The notes under the pieces are model-generated. The model was not told where the DNA came from. It worked only from the letters and a program-made list of their open reading frames with translations, and did no database searches. DNA of 64,000 nt, from NCBI GenBank assembly GCA_903855945.1, contig CAIOAK010000205.1, forward strand, positions 16,421-80,420. Reading direction: 5' to 3'. Below, one piece after another: positions 36,368 through 45,599 of this stretch. Source of the stretch: an uncultured Anaeromyxobacter sp. Lineage in GTDB: Bacteria; Myxococcota; Myxococcia; Myxococcales; Anaeromyxobacteraceae. The position numbers and the translations under genes are program-made. Each line of letters begins with the position of its first letter. The stretch's first letter is position 1.

Positions 36368-37477
36368 TCACTTCCGGTAGGTCCAGCCGATGGTGAGCGT
36401 GGTGATGAAGTCGTTGTTCGGGGAGGTCGGGTTTGGCGGGCGCGTGTCGAAGGTGTCGGTGAAGGTGATGCCCACGTTGAAGTCCCGGAAGACCTCGTAC
36501 TTCACCTTGGCGGTGAAGGTGCCGCGGAGGCGACCGAAGTCGGAGAGGCCCGGGAGGAGAACCAGGGTCACCTCCGAGGCAAGCTTGGGGTGGTCGTACT
36601 GGAACGCGGTCCAGGTCGCGGCCACCAGGGCGTCGAGCTCGTAGTTCGGGTCGGCGTTCGAGTAGACCTCCCGGGAGCCGGCCAGCCCGCCCGTGATCCA
36701 GAGCTCGGTCCAGCCGTTGCGGACGACGGAGTGGGCCACGCCTGGAGAGATGGAGAGCCGGATGACGAGATCGAGCTCCTGGTTGTGCTCGGCGAGGAAG
36801 CCCAGCACGGTCCGCCAGGAGTTCTCGAAGTACCACTCGCCCAGGAGGCCGATGGTGCCGCGGCTCACCGCGGTGCCGCTCCTCAGGTTATTCGTGTCGT
36901 CGACCTGGAAGTAGCCGTCGAAGGTGAGCTTCGCGCCGAGGGCCTGGTCGCGGTAGGAGAACTCCCCCGCCGTGGAGACGGTGGTGGCCCAGTGTGCCTT
37001 GGCGAGGGTGAACCCCAGGTCGAAGGAGGCGCGGACCCGACCGAGGAAGGCGTCCTCCATGGGAATGATCTCCACCACCTCCGACATGGCCATCACGTCC
37101 GTGGTGGGGAGCGCTCCCACCGCCAGCTGGAAGTCGATGGGGGAGGAGAGCGCTCCGAACGACCGCTCTCCGGTCCGCAACTCCACCTCGAAGGGATGGG
37201 GCGAGGTCACCCGGGCCACCTTCGCCCACTCGACCGAGATCCGGCCGACGTCGTCGGTGGAGAGGTCGAGCTTGCCCCGGGACATGCCCTTGATCTCGCC
37301 CGTGAAGTGGTCTCCGTTCCGCATGATCAAGGTGTCGACCTTCTCCCGGGCCGCGGCCGGCAGCGCGGGGAGGAGCAACAGGGCGACGAGCAGGATGCGC
37401 GCGATCAGGGGAAATGGACCTTCCGGGAGGCGGTCGAGAGGCCGGCCGAGGCAGAATAGCTCATCTCCCCGGCACAC
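36368..37477 (-). CDS. DUF481-like outer-membrane/exported protein
   Basis: This exported beta-rich protein begins, after the signal segment LLVALLLLPALPAAA, with DTLIMRNGDHFTGEIKGMSRGKLDLSTDD, the SH3-like repeat typical of the family, and continues with a DUF481-type beta-barrel ending GWTYRK. No ATG precedes the signal peptide. GTG at 37477 gives 369 residues with a long n-region, while the CTG at 37408 would place the signal peptide correctly. It is first in a minus-strand run with the DcaP-like porin and glutaminase. Confidence 0.7.
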   Translation of the reverse strand: MCRGDELFCLGRPLDRLPEGPFPLIARILLVALLLLPALPAAAREKVDTLIMRNGDHFTGEIKGMSRGKLDLSTDDVGRISVEWAKVARVTSPHPFEVELRTGERSFGALSSPIDFQLAVGALPTTDVMAMSEVVEIIPMEDAFLGRVRASFDLGFTLAKAHWATTVSTAGEFSYRDQALGAKLTFDGYFQVDDTNNLRSGTAVSRGTIGLLGEWYFENSWRTVLGFLAEHNQELDLVIRLSISPGVAHSVVRNGWTELWITGGLAGSREVYSNADPNYELDALVAATWTAFQYDHPKLASEVTLVLLPGLSDFGRLRGTFTAKVKYEVFRDFNVGITFTDTFDTRPPNPTSPNNDFITTLTIGWTYRK

Positions 37478-37501
37478 CCGGCGGTCGGATAGTATTCCGG
37501 C

Positions 37502-38044
37502 ATGGACCTCCTCGACTCGAAGCGGCTCTTCCCCTGGGCGGCCGCCGGCTGTCTCCTCGCCATGACCGCGGGCTGCGCCTCGCTCCGGGCCGGCGACGAG
37601 CGCGTCGCCTACTACACGAAGGAGGCGGGCTCCTTCACCTACGCGAAGCGGTGCCTCGACGCGTGGCCCTCGGTCCTGAAGGTCCTCGGCGCTCATGGGT
37701 ATCCGCTCCAGGGGCGCGATCGGCAGTACGCCGGCGAGGGCAAGCAGAGTGGATTCCAGTCCTTCGTCGATCAAGGGGACGAGACCCAGGCCGTCGAGGG
37801 GGGCGGGCTCACGGTGCTGACCGGCTGGCTGGCGGCCGCCGAGGGCAGGAGCCGCTACCAGGTCACCGGCAATCCCGGAACCCCGACGGGCTGCACCGTC
37901 ACCTTCATCCGGATCTTCACCGGAACCATCGACCCGGCGAACGATCGGCGCGAGACCGACTGGAAGATCCAGATGGAGCTGATGCGGCAGATCCAGCCCG
38001 ACGCGGCGGTGCGCATCGACGCGGGAGCGCCGAAGGGCGGCTGA
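37502..38044 (+). CDS. Lipoprotein of unknown function
   Basis: The 180-residue protein has a lipoprotein signal with lipobox AMTAGC (~residue 25). The mature domain (YYTKEAGSFTYAKRCLDAWPSVLKVLGAHGYPL ... VTFIRIFTGTIDPANDRRETDWKIQ, given in parts) is mixed alpha/beta and matches no family I recognise. It is divergent from the DUF481-like gene across ~25 bases, so the promoters overlap. Confidence 0.65.
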   Translation: MDLLDSKRLFPWAAAGCLLAMTAGCASLRAGDERVAYYTKEAGSFTYAKRCLDAWPSVLKVLGAHGYPLQGRDRQYAGEGKQSGFQSFVDQGDETQAVEGGGLTVLTGWLAAAEGRSRYQVTGNPGTPTGCTVTFIRIFTGTIDPANDRRETDWKIQMELMRQIQPDAAVRIDAGAPKGG

Positions 38045-38074
38045 CCCTCCGGCGCACCCTCGGGCGCAGGTCCG

Positions 38075-38650
38075 CTACTTGCCGGCCAGGGACTTCACGA
38101 GCCCTTCGGCCTTGACCTTCACCTTCATGCCCTCGGTGATGGCCGTGGCGTAGTCGCCGGACTTCGCCAGCTCGGCGGCGGACTCCCAGTCCCTGGCGAG
38201 GCGGTCGATCCCCTGCCTGGCGGCGTCGACGGCGTCCTTGCCGACCCCGCGCGGGAGCTTCTTCGAGGCGGAGAGCTGGGCCACGCGATCCTTCAGGGCG
38301 GCGACCGCCTGATCGTAGTTCGACACCAGGACCTTGTAAGCCGCCATGAGCTGCTCCTTGCGGGCGGCGGCGGTGGCGAAGGCCTCCTTCACCTTGGCCG
38401 GAACCTCGCCCGCTGCGGCAAGCGCTCCCTTGAAGTCCTGCTTCGCGGCGAGTTCCTTCGCCTTGGCGAGGCTCGCCTGGGCCGCCTGGACGACGTCGGG
38501 CGCGTACCTCGCCGCGTCCCCCTTCACCGACTCCAGGGCCGCGGTGGCAGCTGCCATGGCGGCCTCGGCGGGAGCCTTGGCGGCGTCGGCGCAGGCGAGG
38601 ACGAGGGAGAGGGGGATGACGGCCAGGGCGATGCGGAGATTTCTCGACAT
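38075..38650 (-). CDS. Alanine-rich helical lipoprotein
   Basis: The 191-residue protein has a lipobox (SLVLAC, ~residue 20) followed by continuous Ala/Lys-rich amphipathic helices (AQASLAKAKELAAKQDFKGAL; SNYDQAVAALKDRVAQL). DUF4398-type periplasmic helical lipoproteins look similar. It is probably an envelope-anchored coiled-coil or TPR-like spacer. No partner is apparent. Confidence 0.65.
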   Translation of the reverse strand: MSRNLRIALAVIPLSLVLACADAAKAPAEAAMAAATAALESVKGDAARYAPDVVQAAQASLAKAKELAAKQDFKGALAAAGEVPAKVKEAFATAAARKEQLMAAYKVLVSNYDQAVAALKDRVAQLSASKKLPRGVGKDAVDAARQGIDRLARDWESAAELAKSGDYATAITEGMKVKVKAEGLVKSLAGK

Positions 38651-38775
38651 TCGTTCTGCTCCTCGGCGGGGGCGACGCACGAAGGCGGCGCCAGGGTTTC
38701 GGGAGCGAATACCCGCTCCCGGGCCCGGACGCCAGCCTTCGTTCACCCCGCCAGGGGCCTGGAGGCAGATGGCGC

Positions 38776-38874
38776 CTACTGCTTCGACACCTCGCCCCAC
38801 ACCACGTCCCGCAAGGCCGCCTCGATCTCGTCCGGCGCGCACTTGATGTTCATGAAGCTGTTCGCGCCCATCAT
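38776..38874 (-). pseudogene. 32-residue coding fragment, possibly a gene remnant
   Basis: Downstream of the FadL gene a frame reads MMGANSFMNIKCAPDEIEAA, then LRDVVWGEVSKQ and stop. Almost every codon from RDVTDLK onward ends in G or C, as real genes here do; upstream the bias vanishes (CTA GGA AGA). It could be the C-terminus of a deleted gene, faintly like the last helix of a response-regulator receiver domain, or a tiny gene. No ribosome-binding site is convincing. Confidence 0.3.
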
Positions 38875-38903
38875 CTTCAGGTCGGTGACGTCACGGCCTC
38901 TTC

Positions 38904-40199
38904 CTAGAACTTGTAGGCGATGCCGGCGTCGAGGCCGACCTGGGTCATGGTCGTCGTGTAGGAGGCGATGCCCTGGCCGTAGGGACCCGGGTAGTCCGGG
39001 GTTCCGTACGGAGGATTGGCGTTGGAGCCGGTGATGCTCGACGAGGGAGCGTACATGCCTCCCACGTTGATGACGACGTGCTTGCCGAGGTTGAAGCCGG
39101 CACCGAGGGTGATGTGGTTCTCGGTCACGGCGGGGAAGGCGACGTTCTCGAAGGCCCGGGAGGCGTCGAGGGGGTTCTTGCCGTAGTTGTAGCCGGCGCG
39201 GATGGCGAGCCACTCGAGGGGCGTGACCTGCACGCCGATCTTGAAGACGAACTGGCTCGACCAGTTCATGTTCCAGGGCATGGCGCCGCTCGAGTTCTGG
39301 GAGAAGGCGGGCTTGTCGGCGCCGTTGGTCGCGGACCAGTTGATCCACTCCACGTCGGCGGCGATGAGGAGCATGTCGATGGGGCGGACCGAGGCTCCGA
39401 CGGTGAGGACGCAGGGCTGGTTGAAGGTGAGCTTGTCGATGCCGCCGGGCAGCGGCGGGTAGGAGGCGCCGGCCGGGTTGGGGCGGACGCCGGTGTTGTA
39501 TGCGAAGTCCTGGAAGAAGGAGGTGGTCTCGAAGGCGACGCCGATGGTGAGCATCTCGATGGGGGTGATCTTGACGCCGACGGTGCCGCCGATGCCGAAG
39601 GCCCCCGCCGTGTCGTGCGTGGCCTGGCCGAAGGCGCTGGCCACGTTCCACTCGGTGGTGGCCCACATCGCGTTCACGGTGACGCCGAAGGAGAACATCT
39701 TGTTGAGCTTGTAGGCGATGCCGGGCGTGAAGCGCATCTGGGAGTAGCTCGTGAAGGTGGTGCTGGAGTAGAGGTTCTGGCCGTAGTCGACCCCCATGCC
39801 GGCGACGCCGTAGGCGCCGATGCCGAAGGTCCACTGGTCGTCGATGGGGATGAGGATGCCGAAGGCCGGGATGGGGGAGCCGCCGCGGCTGCTCTCCAGG
39901 GTCACCCCGGGCTGGTTGACGAGCATGTTGCCGTGGCCGGCGTCGATGCCGGAGGCGCTGTACTTCACGGTGGGCAGGAAGAAGGTGGCGCCGAAGTCGA
40001 CCCGGCCTCCCAGCTCGGTGATGCCGGCGGGGTTGGACAGGATGCTCGCAGCGTCCAGCGTGGCTCCCACGCCCACGCCGCCCATCGAGTTCTGCACCGG
40101 CCCGAAGCCGATCATCCGCATTCCGTTGGTTGCATACGCAGGCGTTGCGGCGGTGACGAGCAGGGCAGCGCCAAGATAAGTCAGTTTGTGAAGTTTCAC
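38904..40199 (-). CDS. FadL/OmpP1-family outer-membrane channel
   Basis: The 431-residue barrel has a signal peptide ending ATPAYA and then TNGMRMIGFGPVQNSMGGVGVG, the FadL N-terminal plug motif, followed by AASILSNPAGI. Regular beta-strands run to the C-terminal GLDAGIAYKF. FadL channels import hydrophobic compounds such as fatty acids or aromatics. GTG at 40199 follows GGGAGG. A sigma-54 activator gene lies directly upstream on the same strand, and a -24/-12-like box and a long palindrome sit between them. Confidence 0.87.
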   Translation of the reverse strand: MKLHKLTYLGAALLVTAATPAYATNGMRMIGFGPVQNSMGGVGVGATLDAASILSNPAGITELGGRVDFGATFFLPTVKYSASGIDAGHGNMLVNQPGVTLESSRGGSPIPAFGILIPIDDQWTFGIGAYGVAGMGVDYGQNLYSSTTFTSYSQMRFTPGIAYKLNKMFSFGVTVNAMWATTEWNVASAFGQATHDTAGAFGIGGTVGVKITPIEMLTIGVAFETTSFFQDFAYNTGVRPNPAGASYPPLPGGIDKLTFNQPCVLTVGASVRPIDMLLIAADVEWINWSATNGADKPAFSQNSSGAMPWNMNWSSQFVFKIGVQVTPLEWLAIRAGYNYGKNPLDASRAFENVAFPAVTENHITLGAGFNLGKHVVINVGGMYAPSSSITGSNANPPYGTPDYPGPYGQGIASYTTTMTQVGLDAGIAYKF

Positions 40200-40227
40200 C
40201 GGGTACCTCCCGCTGGGGTTTCCAGGT

Positions 40228-40243
40228 GACAGTGCGCGTGCCA
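40228..40243 (-). promoter_or_regulatory. Possible sigma-54 promoter of the FadL gene
   Basis: Minus-strand TGGCACGCGCACTGTC has a perfect -24 element (TGGCACG) but a weak -12 (CTGT instead of TTGC). The predicted start would be ~18 bases upstream of the FadL GTG, leaving room for its ribosome-binding site. Confidence 0.35.
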
Positions 40244-40307
40244 TGCCGGAAACCGGGACCCTGCAAATCCACGAGGTTCCCCGCGACCGTGCCGGTGCAG
40301 CGACGAA

Positions 40308-40329
40308 ACGTCTCGCCACGGCGAGACGT
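40308..40329. promoter_or_regulatory. 22-base palindrome between activator and FadL gene
   Basis: Arms ACGTCTCGCC and GGCGAGACGT (10 bp, perfect) flank AC. The site lies ~65-85 bases upstream of the candidate -24 box, where an enhancer for the adjacent sigma-54 activator would be expected. It is also just after that activator's stop, so a terminator stem is an alternative, though no U-run follows. Confidence 0.5.
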
Positions 40330-40356
40330 CCTGTGTCGGTGCCGCGACGGAATCGG

Positions 40357-41760
40357 TCAGGCCAGGCTGGCCGCCCGCATCCGGCGCCAGAGGGTGCTCC
40401 GGCTCACCCCCAGGGAGCGAGCCGTGGCAAGTCGATTCCACCGGTTCTGCTCCAGCGCCGCGCGAAGCTCGGCGTCGTCCACCGGCCCCAGTCCGAAACC
40501 CTTCCCCGTATCGGTCGGAAGGACGGGAAGATCTCCCGCCAGCATCGTCGGGGGGATGATCTCCGGAGGGAGGTCCTCCGGTTGCAGGGTCTGCCCCTGG
40601 CAGACCGTGGCCGCGAACTCGAGCGCATTCTCCAGCTCGCGGACGTTTCCTGGCCACTCGTGGGACATGAGCACGCGGATGGTCTCCGGGGACAGGCGCA
40701 GCGCGCGCCCGGTCCGCGTTCCCACGCGTGACAGGAGCAGGCGCGCCATCGGCTCGATGTCCTCGCGGCGACTGCGCAGCGGGGGAAGCTCGATCGGGAA
40801 TACCCGGAGGCGGTAGTAGAGGTCCTCCCGGAAGCGGCCATCGGCCACGAGCCGTCGCAGGTTGCGGTTGGTGGCCGCGATGATCCGCGAGTTCGTGCGA
40901 CGGGTCTGGCTGTCCCCGACCCGCTCGTAGGTGTGCTCCTGGAGCACGCGGAGCAGCTTCACCTGGAGGTGGAGGGGGACGTCGCCCACCTCGTCGAGGA
41001 AGAGGGTGCCGTCCTCGGAAGCCTCGAACCGGCCCGCGCGGTCCCGGACGGCGCCGGTGAATGCACCTCGGACGTGACCGAAGAGCTCGCTCTCGAGCAA
41101 CTCGCCCGGCAGGGCAGCTGCGTTCACCGCGATGAACGGCCCCGACTTGCGAGGGGAGTGGGAGTGGATGATCCGTGCCACGACCTCCTTGCCCGTCCCG
41201 CTCTCGCCGGTCACGAGCACGGTTGACTCGCTGTGCTGGAGGACGTCGATCATCCGGAACACGCGCGCCATCGCCGGGGAGCGGGCGATGAGCCCGAATC
41301 CAGCGATGGGGCCGCTCGCCTCCACCGTGGACTCGTCGGCGGGGCGGAGGACGACGAGGAAGGCGGCGGCCGGGTCGCACACGCCGAACTTGTCGTGGAG
41401 CAGGGGAGCCGCGGAGACCGACATGAGGCGGGCCGGTCCCGAGGGGACGTTCAGCACCGCGCGCCATCCCTCCCGCTTCTCCCCGGCGAGGAGCGCCTGG
41501 CGTAGCGGCCCGTCCGGGCCGAAGAGCTCGGAGCCGAGGAGCGACTCGATGGGCATCCCCTGGGCGCGGGAGGCCGTCTCGAGCCCCAGGAGGGAGCCGA
41601 GAAGTTCCGACGCATAGCGGATCCGGAAGTCCGCATCGAGCGCCATGCAGACCCGGCCGAGCGAGCCGAAGGCGGTGTTCACCGCCGCGAAGGCCCGTTC
41701 CTGGTCGCTCATGCCGGCGGCGCACGAGGCGGTCTCTTCTTCAGGCGAGCGCGACGTCAT
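40357..41760 (-). CDS. PAS-domain sigma-54-dependent activator
   Basis: The 467-residue regulator has an N-terminal PAS-like sensor (~15-125), then an AAA+ domain with Walker A GESGTGKE, the sigma-54 contact loop GAFTGAV, Walker B region [11 protein letters not shown], and a C-terminal Fis-type helix-turn-helix ([17 protein letters not shown]). It lacks a receiver domain, so it probably senses a small molecule or redox state through PAS. It lies between the FadL gene and the divergent octaheme cytochrome operon; both flanks have -24/-12-like boxes, so both are likely targets. Confidence 0.9.
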   Translation of the reverse strand: MTSRSPEEETASCAAGMSDQERAFAAVNTAFGSLGRVCMALDADFRIRYASELLGSLLGLETASRAQGMPIESLLGSELFGPDGPLRQALLAGEKREGWRAVLNVPSGPARLMSVSAAPLLHDKFGVCDPAAAFLVVLRPADESTVEASGPIAGFGLIARSPAMARVFRMIDVLQHSESTVLVTGESGTGKEVVARIIHSHSPRKSGPFIAVNAAALPGELLESELFGHVRGAFTGAVRDRAGRFEASEDGTLFLDEVGDVPLHLQVKLLRVLQEHTYERVGDSQTRRTNSRIIAATNRNLRRLVADGRFREDLYYRLRVFPIELPPLRSRREDIEPMARLLLSRVGTRTGRALRLSPETIRVLMSHEWPGNVRELENALEFAATVCQGQTLQPEDLPPEIIPPTMLAGDLPVLPTDTGKGFGLGPVDDAELRAALEQNRWNRLATARSLGVSRSTLWRRMRAASLA

Positions 41761-41934
41761 GTGTCACCCCGGGATGAAACGGAATGTATCGAAGCATTGA
41801 GACATTCGGTGTCAGATGTTGCAATGTGCTTATCATAACTACCTGATTTTACTGATGTCACCGGCAGGCACGCCCCGCGCAGTTGTGCTCTTGCGAGCAT
41901 CGCGCCGTTCCACCACTTCGCCGCGGGTTCCCCA
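41761..41934 (+). promoter_or_regulatory. Divergent control region with candidate sigma-54 promoter (41866-41881)
   Basis: This AT-rich gap separates the activator from the cytochrome operon. AGGCACGCCCCGCGCA at 41866-41881 keeps GG and GC 10 bases apart and the -24 GGCACG, with a degenerate -12 T-T. It would start transcription ~40 bases before the octaheme gene. Upstream, AAGCATTG (41792-41799) and CAATGTGCTT (41822-41831) form an imperfect inverted repeat around GACA-N5-TGTC, a candidate activator site. Confidence 0.45.
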
Positions 41935-43353
41935 GTGACCAAAAGGCATCTCCTCCTCGGAATGGTGTTCCTCTCAGCGGTCGTGGCCGTGGTCCTCGCG
42001 GCCATCGTGCTGCAGCGCCCGGCGCCGCCATCCCCGGCAGCCCCCGCCTTCACGCGGCGGCCGCGCCCCCACTTCGATCACGCGCCCGTGACCCCGGCGA
42101 AGTTCGACAGTCCCCAGGCGGTGACCCGCTCCTGCCTCGGCTGCCACCCCGACGCGGCACACGTGATGAAGAGTTCCCACTGGCTCTGGCTCGGTGAGGA
42201 GGTCGCGATCCCGGGTCACGACGGGAAGACCCGCATCGGCAAGAGGAACCTCCTCAACAACTTCTGCATCGCGAACCGGGGAAACGAGAAGTCCTGCACG
42301 AAGTGCCACGCCGGCTACGGCTGGGCCGACGACACGTTCGACTTCAAGAACGCCGAGAACGTGGACTGCCTGGTCTGCCACGAGCGGAGCGGGAACTACG
42401 TGAAGGGGACGTACGGGATCCCGACCAAGGAGAGCGACCTCGTCGCCGCGGCCAGGTCGGTCGGGACGCCCCAGCGGGAGAACTGCCTCGGCTGCCACGC
42501 CTACGGAGGCGGAGGGCAGGGGGTGAAGCACGGAGACATCGACTCGTCCCTCGCCCACCCGTTCGAGGAGGAGGACGTGCACATCGGGCGTCACGGCTTC
42601 CTCTGCGTGGACTGCCACCGGGCGCCCGATCACCAGATCCAGGGGAGGGCGTTCTCGGTCAGCGTGGAGGATTCGCACGGCCTGGCCTGCACCGACTGCC
42701 ACGCGGGGCACCGGCACGGCGACGAGCGCATCGACACGCACGTGAAGTCGGTCGCCTGCCAGACCTGCCACATCCCGGAGTTCGCAGGGAAGCTGCCCAC
42801 CAAGGCCTGGTGGGACTGGAGCCAGGCCGGCGATGCGTCCCGGAAGGAGGACCCGCACGGCTACCTCAAGATCAAGGGCGAGTTCACCTACGCGCAGGGA
42901 GCCGCGCCCGAGTACCGCTGGTTCAACGGGACCGTGGGACGCTACCTGCTCGGGGACAAGATCGACCCGACGAAGGTCACACAGCTCAATCCGCTGCTCG
43001 GCGGGATCGAAGATCCCAGGTCGAAGATCTGGCCCTTCAAGATCCACCGGGGCAAGCAGCCGTACGACGCCGGTTTCAACTACCTCTTCCCGCCTGTCAC
43101 CGGTGGTCCGGGCGGCTACTGGACCACCTTCGACTGGGACAGCGCATTCCGGCTCGGCTCCAAGGCCTCCAACATCCCCTACAGCGGCAAGTACGGTTTC
43201 GCGCCCACCGAGATGTACTGGCCGCTCTCCCACATGGTGTCCACGAAGGAGAAGGCGCTGGCCTGCACGGACTGCCATGGCGACCGCTCCCGGATGGACT
43301 GGCAGGCGCTGGGCTATGCCGGCGACCCCATCAAGACCGGAGGCCGCCGATGA
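41935..43353 (+). CDS. Octaheme c-type cytochrome, tetrathionate reductase (OTR) family
   Basis: The 472-residue periplasmic or membrane-tethered cytochrome starts with a membrane helix (~5-26) and contains exactly eight CxxCH sites, at ~67, 121, 145, 184, 224, 252, 275 and 444. Heme spacing, length and the HxxxGxxCxxCH arrangement match the Shewanella OTR family, which reduces tetrathionate, nitrite or hydroxylamine in vitro. Its physiological substrate is unproven. GTG at 41935. It overlaps the next gene by 4 bases, so the membrane partner is made with it. Confidence 0.88.
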   Translation: MTKRHLLLGMVFLSAVVAVVLAAIVLQRPAPPSPAAPAFTRRPRPHFDHAPVTPAKFDSPQAVTRSCLGCHPDAAHVMKSSHWLWLGEEVAIPGHDGKTRIGKRNLLNNFCIANRGNEKSCTKCHAGYGWADDTFDFKNAENVDCLVCHERSGNYVKGTYGIPTKESDLVAAARSVGTPQRENCLGCHAYGGGGQGVKHGDIDSSLAHPFEEEDVHIGRHGFLCVDCHRAPDHQIQGRAFSVSVEDSHGLACTDCHAGHRHGDERIDTHVKSVACQTCHIPEFAGKLPTKAWWDWSQAGDASRKEDPHGYLKIKGEFTYAQGAAPEYRWFNGTVGRYLLGDKIDPTKVTQLNPLLGGIEDPRSKIWPFKIHRGKQPYDAGFNYLFPPVTGGPGGYWTTFDWDSAFRLGSKASNIPYSGKYGFAPTEMYWPLSHMVSTKEKALACTDCHGDRSRMDWQALGYAGDPIKTGGRR

Positions 43354-45599
43354 TCCGCGCCCTTGCAGCTGCCATCCTCGTCGCCGCCGGGCCTGCGATG
43401 GCCCAGCAGCCGGTGAACCCGATCCACCCGCTCTTCGCGCCCCTGGACGCAGCGGGCCGGAAGGTCCGCTCCGCCGCGGAGATGAGCGCCGAGAAGACCT
43501 GCGGCGCCTGCCACGACGCGCTCTACATCGGCGCCCATACGGACCACAAGGCGCCCCGCTCCGCGGCCACCTGCGTGCAGTGCCACGTGGGCGGCGGTCG
43601 CCTCGAGATCCTGCCCGAGCGGCTGGACGCCGAGGGAAAGCTCCGCAGGGAGTCGATCCGCATCGGGACGCCTCGCGCCGCGAACTGCGCCGTCTGCCAC
43701 GGGATCGTCTCGGACGGGGCGGCTCCGCTGGCGGTTCCGGCCGCGCTCGAGGCAGCTCCGGCGGCCGGGCGCACCTGGTCGCTCACCCTCGGAGAGGGCG
43801 CCATCGTGGCCCCGCAGCGGATGAACGAGTCGTTCCTGGACCTGGAGGGGAAGGACGCCCTCGTGGGTCCATGGGACGTGCATGCCGCGAAGCTGGTGGA
43901 CTGCGTCGCCTGCCACTACGCGGCCAACAGCCCGGCGCGAACCGACGGGAAGCAGGGCTCGCTGCGCTACCTCACTGCGGACCCGCGGCGGCAGACCCAG
44001 GCCGAGTTCCTGGTCCGCCCCGACCACCGGCTCGCCGAGCAGGACTGCCGCGCCTGTCACGATCCCATGAAGGCACACGCCTTCCTTCCGTACCGGGAGC
44101 GGCACATGGAGGTGCTCTCCTGCACCGCCTGCCATGCGGCCGGTTCGGTGGGGCCTGCGGCCGAGATGGTGGACGCCTCGGTGGTCACCGCGCGGGGCGG
44201 GCCGGCGATCCACTTCCGGAACGTCGTGCGGGGGGCGGACGACACGATGAACACGGCCACCATCCGGCGACTCCGTCCGCTCCTCCTCGAGCGCGTCGAG
44301 GCGGACGGTGTGCGACGCGTGGCCCCGGTGAACCTGCTCAGCCGTTACCGCTGGATCTCCAGCGCCGACGGCGCGGACGTGCCGTTCGAGACGGTGACGC
44401 GCGCCTGGCGCGTCGGCGACGGCTACGCACCGGAGGTCATCGCCGCCTTCGACGCCGACCGGAACGGCCAGCTCGACCCTGCCGAGCTCCGGCTCGACAC
44501 GCCGGCGAGGACCGAGCTCATCGCCGCCCGGCTCCGGGCGCTTGGCGTGGACGGGCCAGCGGTTGTGGGAACGCTCGAGGCCCACCCCATCGCGCACGGG
44601 ATCTCCACCCGGGACCGGGCCCTGCGCGACTGCGCGGCGTGCCACTCCGAGGATTCCCGCCTCTCCGACGAGTACGTCGTCGCCTCCTTCCTCCCCGGCG
44701 GTTCGCCTCCGCGCCCCCCGGAGGGATCGCGCGTTGCGCTCGCCGGCCTCATCGCTCCGTCGCAGGCGGGCGGGGTTGTCCTGAAGCGAGATCGCGAAGG
44801 CGCGCCCGGGGCCCTCTTCGTCCTGGGGCACTCCCGTCAGGCCTGGACGAACCGGGTAGGATTCCTCGTCTTCCTCGCGGTGCTCCTCGGCGCGATCGTC
44901 CACGGCGGCCTGCGCATCGCCTTCCGGAAGCGGCGGGCGCACGCCGACACGCACGAGGGGGCGCGGGAATACGTTTTCGGTCGCTACGAGCGGCTCTGGC
45001 ACTGGACGATGGCGGCGAGCGGCATCCTGCTCATCGTCACCGGCCTCCAGATCCACGGCACCGGCACCTGGAGCCTGATGAGCCTCTCCACGGCGGTGGC
45101 CGTGCACAACGCCTTCGCCGTCGTGCTGATCCTGAACGGCTTCCTGGCGCTCTTCTACCACCTGACCACGGCCGCCATCCGGAACTTCCTGCCGCACCCC
45201 CAGGGCTTCCTGAAGGGTGTCTTCGAGCACATGACCTACCAGGCCCGGGGGATCTTCTACGGGGAGTCTCACCCGAGGAACGAGGCCGGACAGAAGCTCA
45301 ATCCGATGCAGCAGGTCACCTACCTGGCGCTCCTCAACGTGCTCTTCCCGCTCCAGATCGTCACCGGGACGATCATCTGGCTGGTGGGGCGCCATCCGTC
45401 CGTGGCGGCCGCCGTGAACGGCCTGAGCTGGGTGGCGCCGGTGCACAACCTCGGCGCGTGGCTCTTCCTCACCTTCTTCGTCCTGCACGTCTACCTGGTC
45501 TCGACGGGGCGCACCCCCACCGACCATCTCAAGTCCATGATCACCGGCTACCAGCACGTCGACGGCGATGTCGCGACGCCGGAAGGAGCTGAGCGATGA
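43350..45599 (+). CDS. Seven-heme cytochrome c / EF-hand / cytochrome b fusion
   Basis: The 749-residue protein has a signal peptide (to ~18), then seven CxxCH sites (~51, 75, 113, 185, 233, 258, 428). An EF-hand-like loop DADRNGQLDPAE sits at ~368-379 between hemes 6 and 7, and from ~500 there is a cytochrome b561-type membrane domain with His in RLWHWTMAASGI, VHNAFAVV, ALFYHLT and PVHNLGAWLFLTFFVLHVYL. This is the layout of a quinol dehydrogenase that passes electrons from the membrane b hemes to periplasmic c hemes, here probably to the octaheme enzyme. It overlaps the genes on both sides by 4 bases. Confidence 0.85.
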   Translation: MIRALAAAILVAAGPAMAQQPVNPIHPLFAPLDAAGRKVRSAAEMSAEKTCGACHDALYIGAHTDHKAPRSAATCVQCHVGGGRLEILPERLDAEGKLRRESIRIGTPRAANCAVCHGIVSDGAAPLAVPAALEAAPAAGRTWSLTLGEGAIVAPQRMNESFLDLEGKDALVGPWDVHAAKLVDCVACHYAANSPARTDGKQGSLRYLTADPRRQTQAEFLVRPDHRLAEQDCRACHDPMKAHAFLPYRERHMEVLSCTACHAAGSVGPAAEMVDASVVTARGGPAIHFRNVVRGADDTMNTATIRRLRPLLLERVEADGVRRVAPVNLLSRYRWISSADGADVPFETVTRAWRVGDGYAPEVIAAFDADRNGQLDPAELRLDTPARTELIAARLRALGVDGPAVVGTLEAHPIAHGISTRDRALRDCAACHSEDSRLSDEYVVASFLPGGSPPRPPEGSRVALAGLIAPSQAGGVVLKRDREGAPGALFVLGHSRQAWTNRVGFLVFLAVLLGAIVHGGLRIAFRKRRAHADTHEGAREYVFGRYERLWHWTMAASGILLIVTGLQIHGTGTWSLMSLSTAVAVHNAFAVVLILNGFLALFYHLTTAAIRNFLPHPQGFLKGVFEHMTYQARGIFYGESHPRNEAGQKLNPMQQVTYLALLNVLFPLQIVTGTIIWLVGRHPSVAAAVNGLSWVAPVHNLGAWLFLTFFVLHVYLVSTGRTPTDHLKSMITGYQHVDGDVATPEGAER

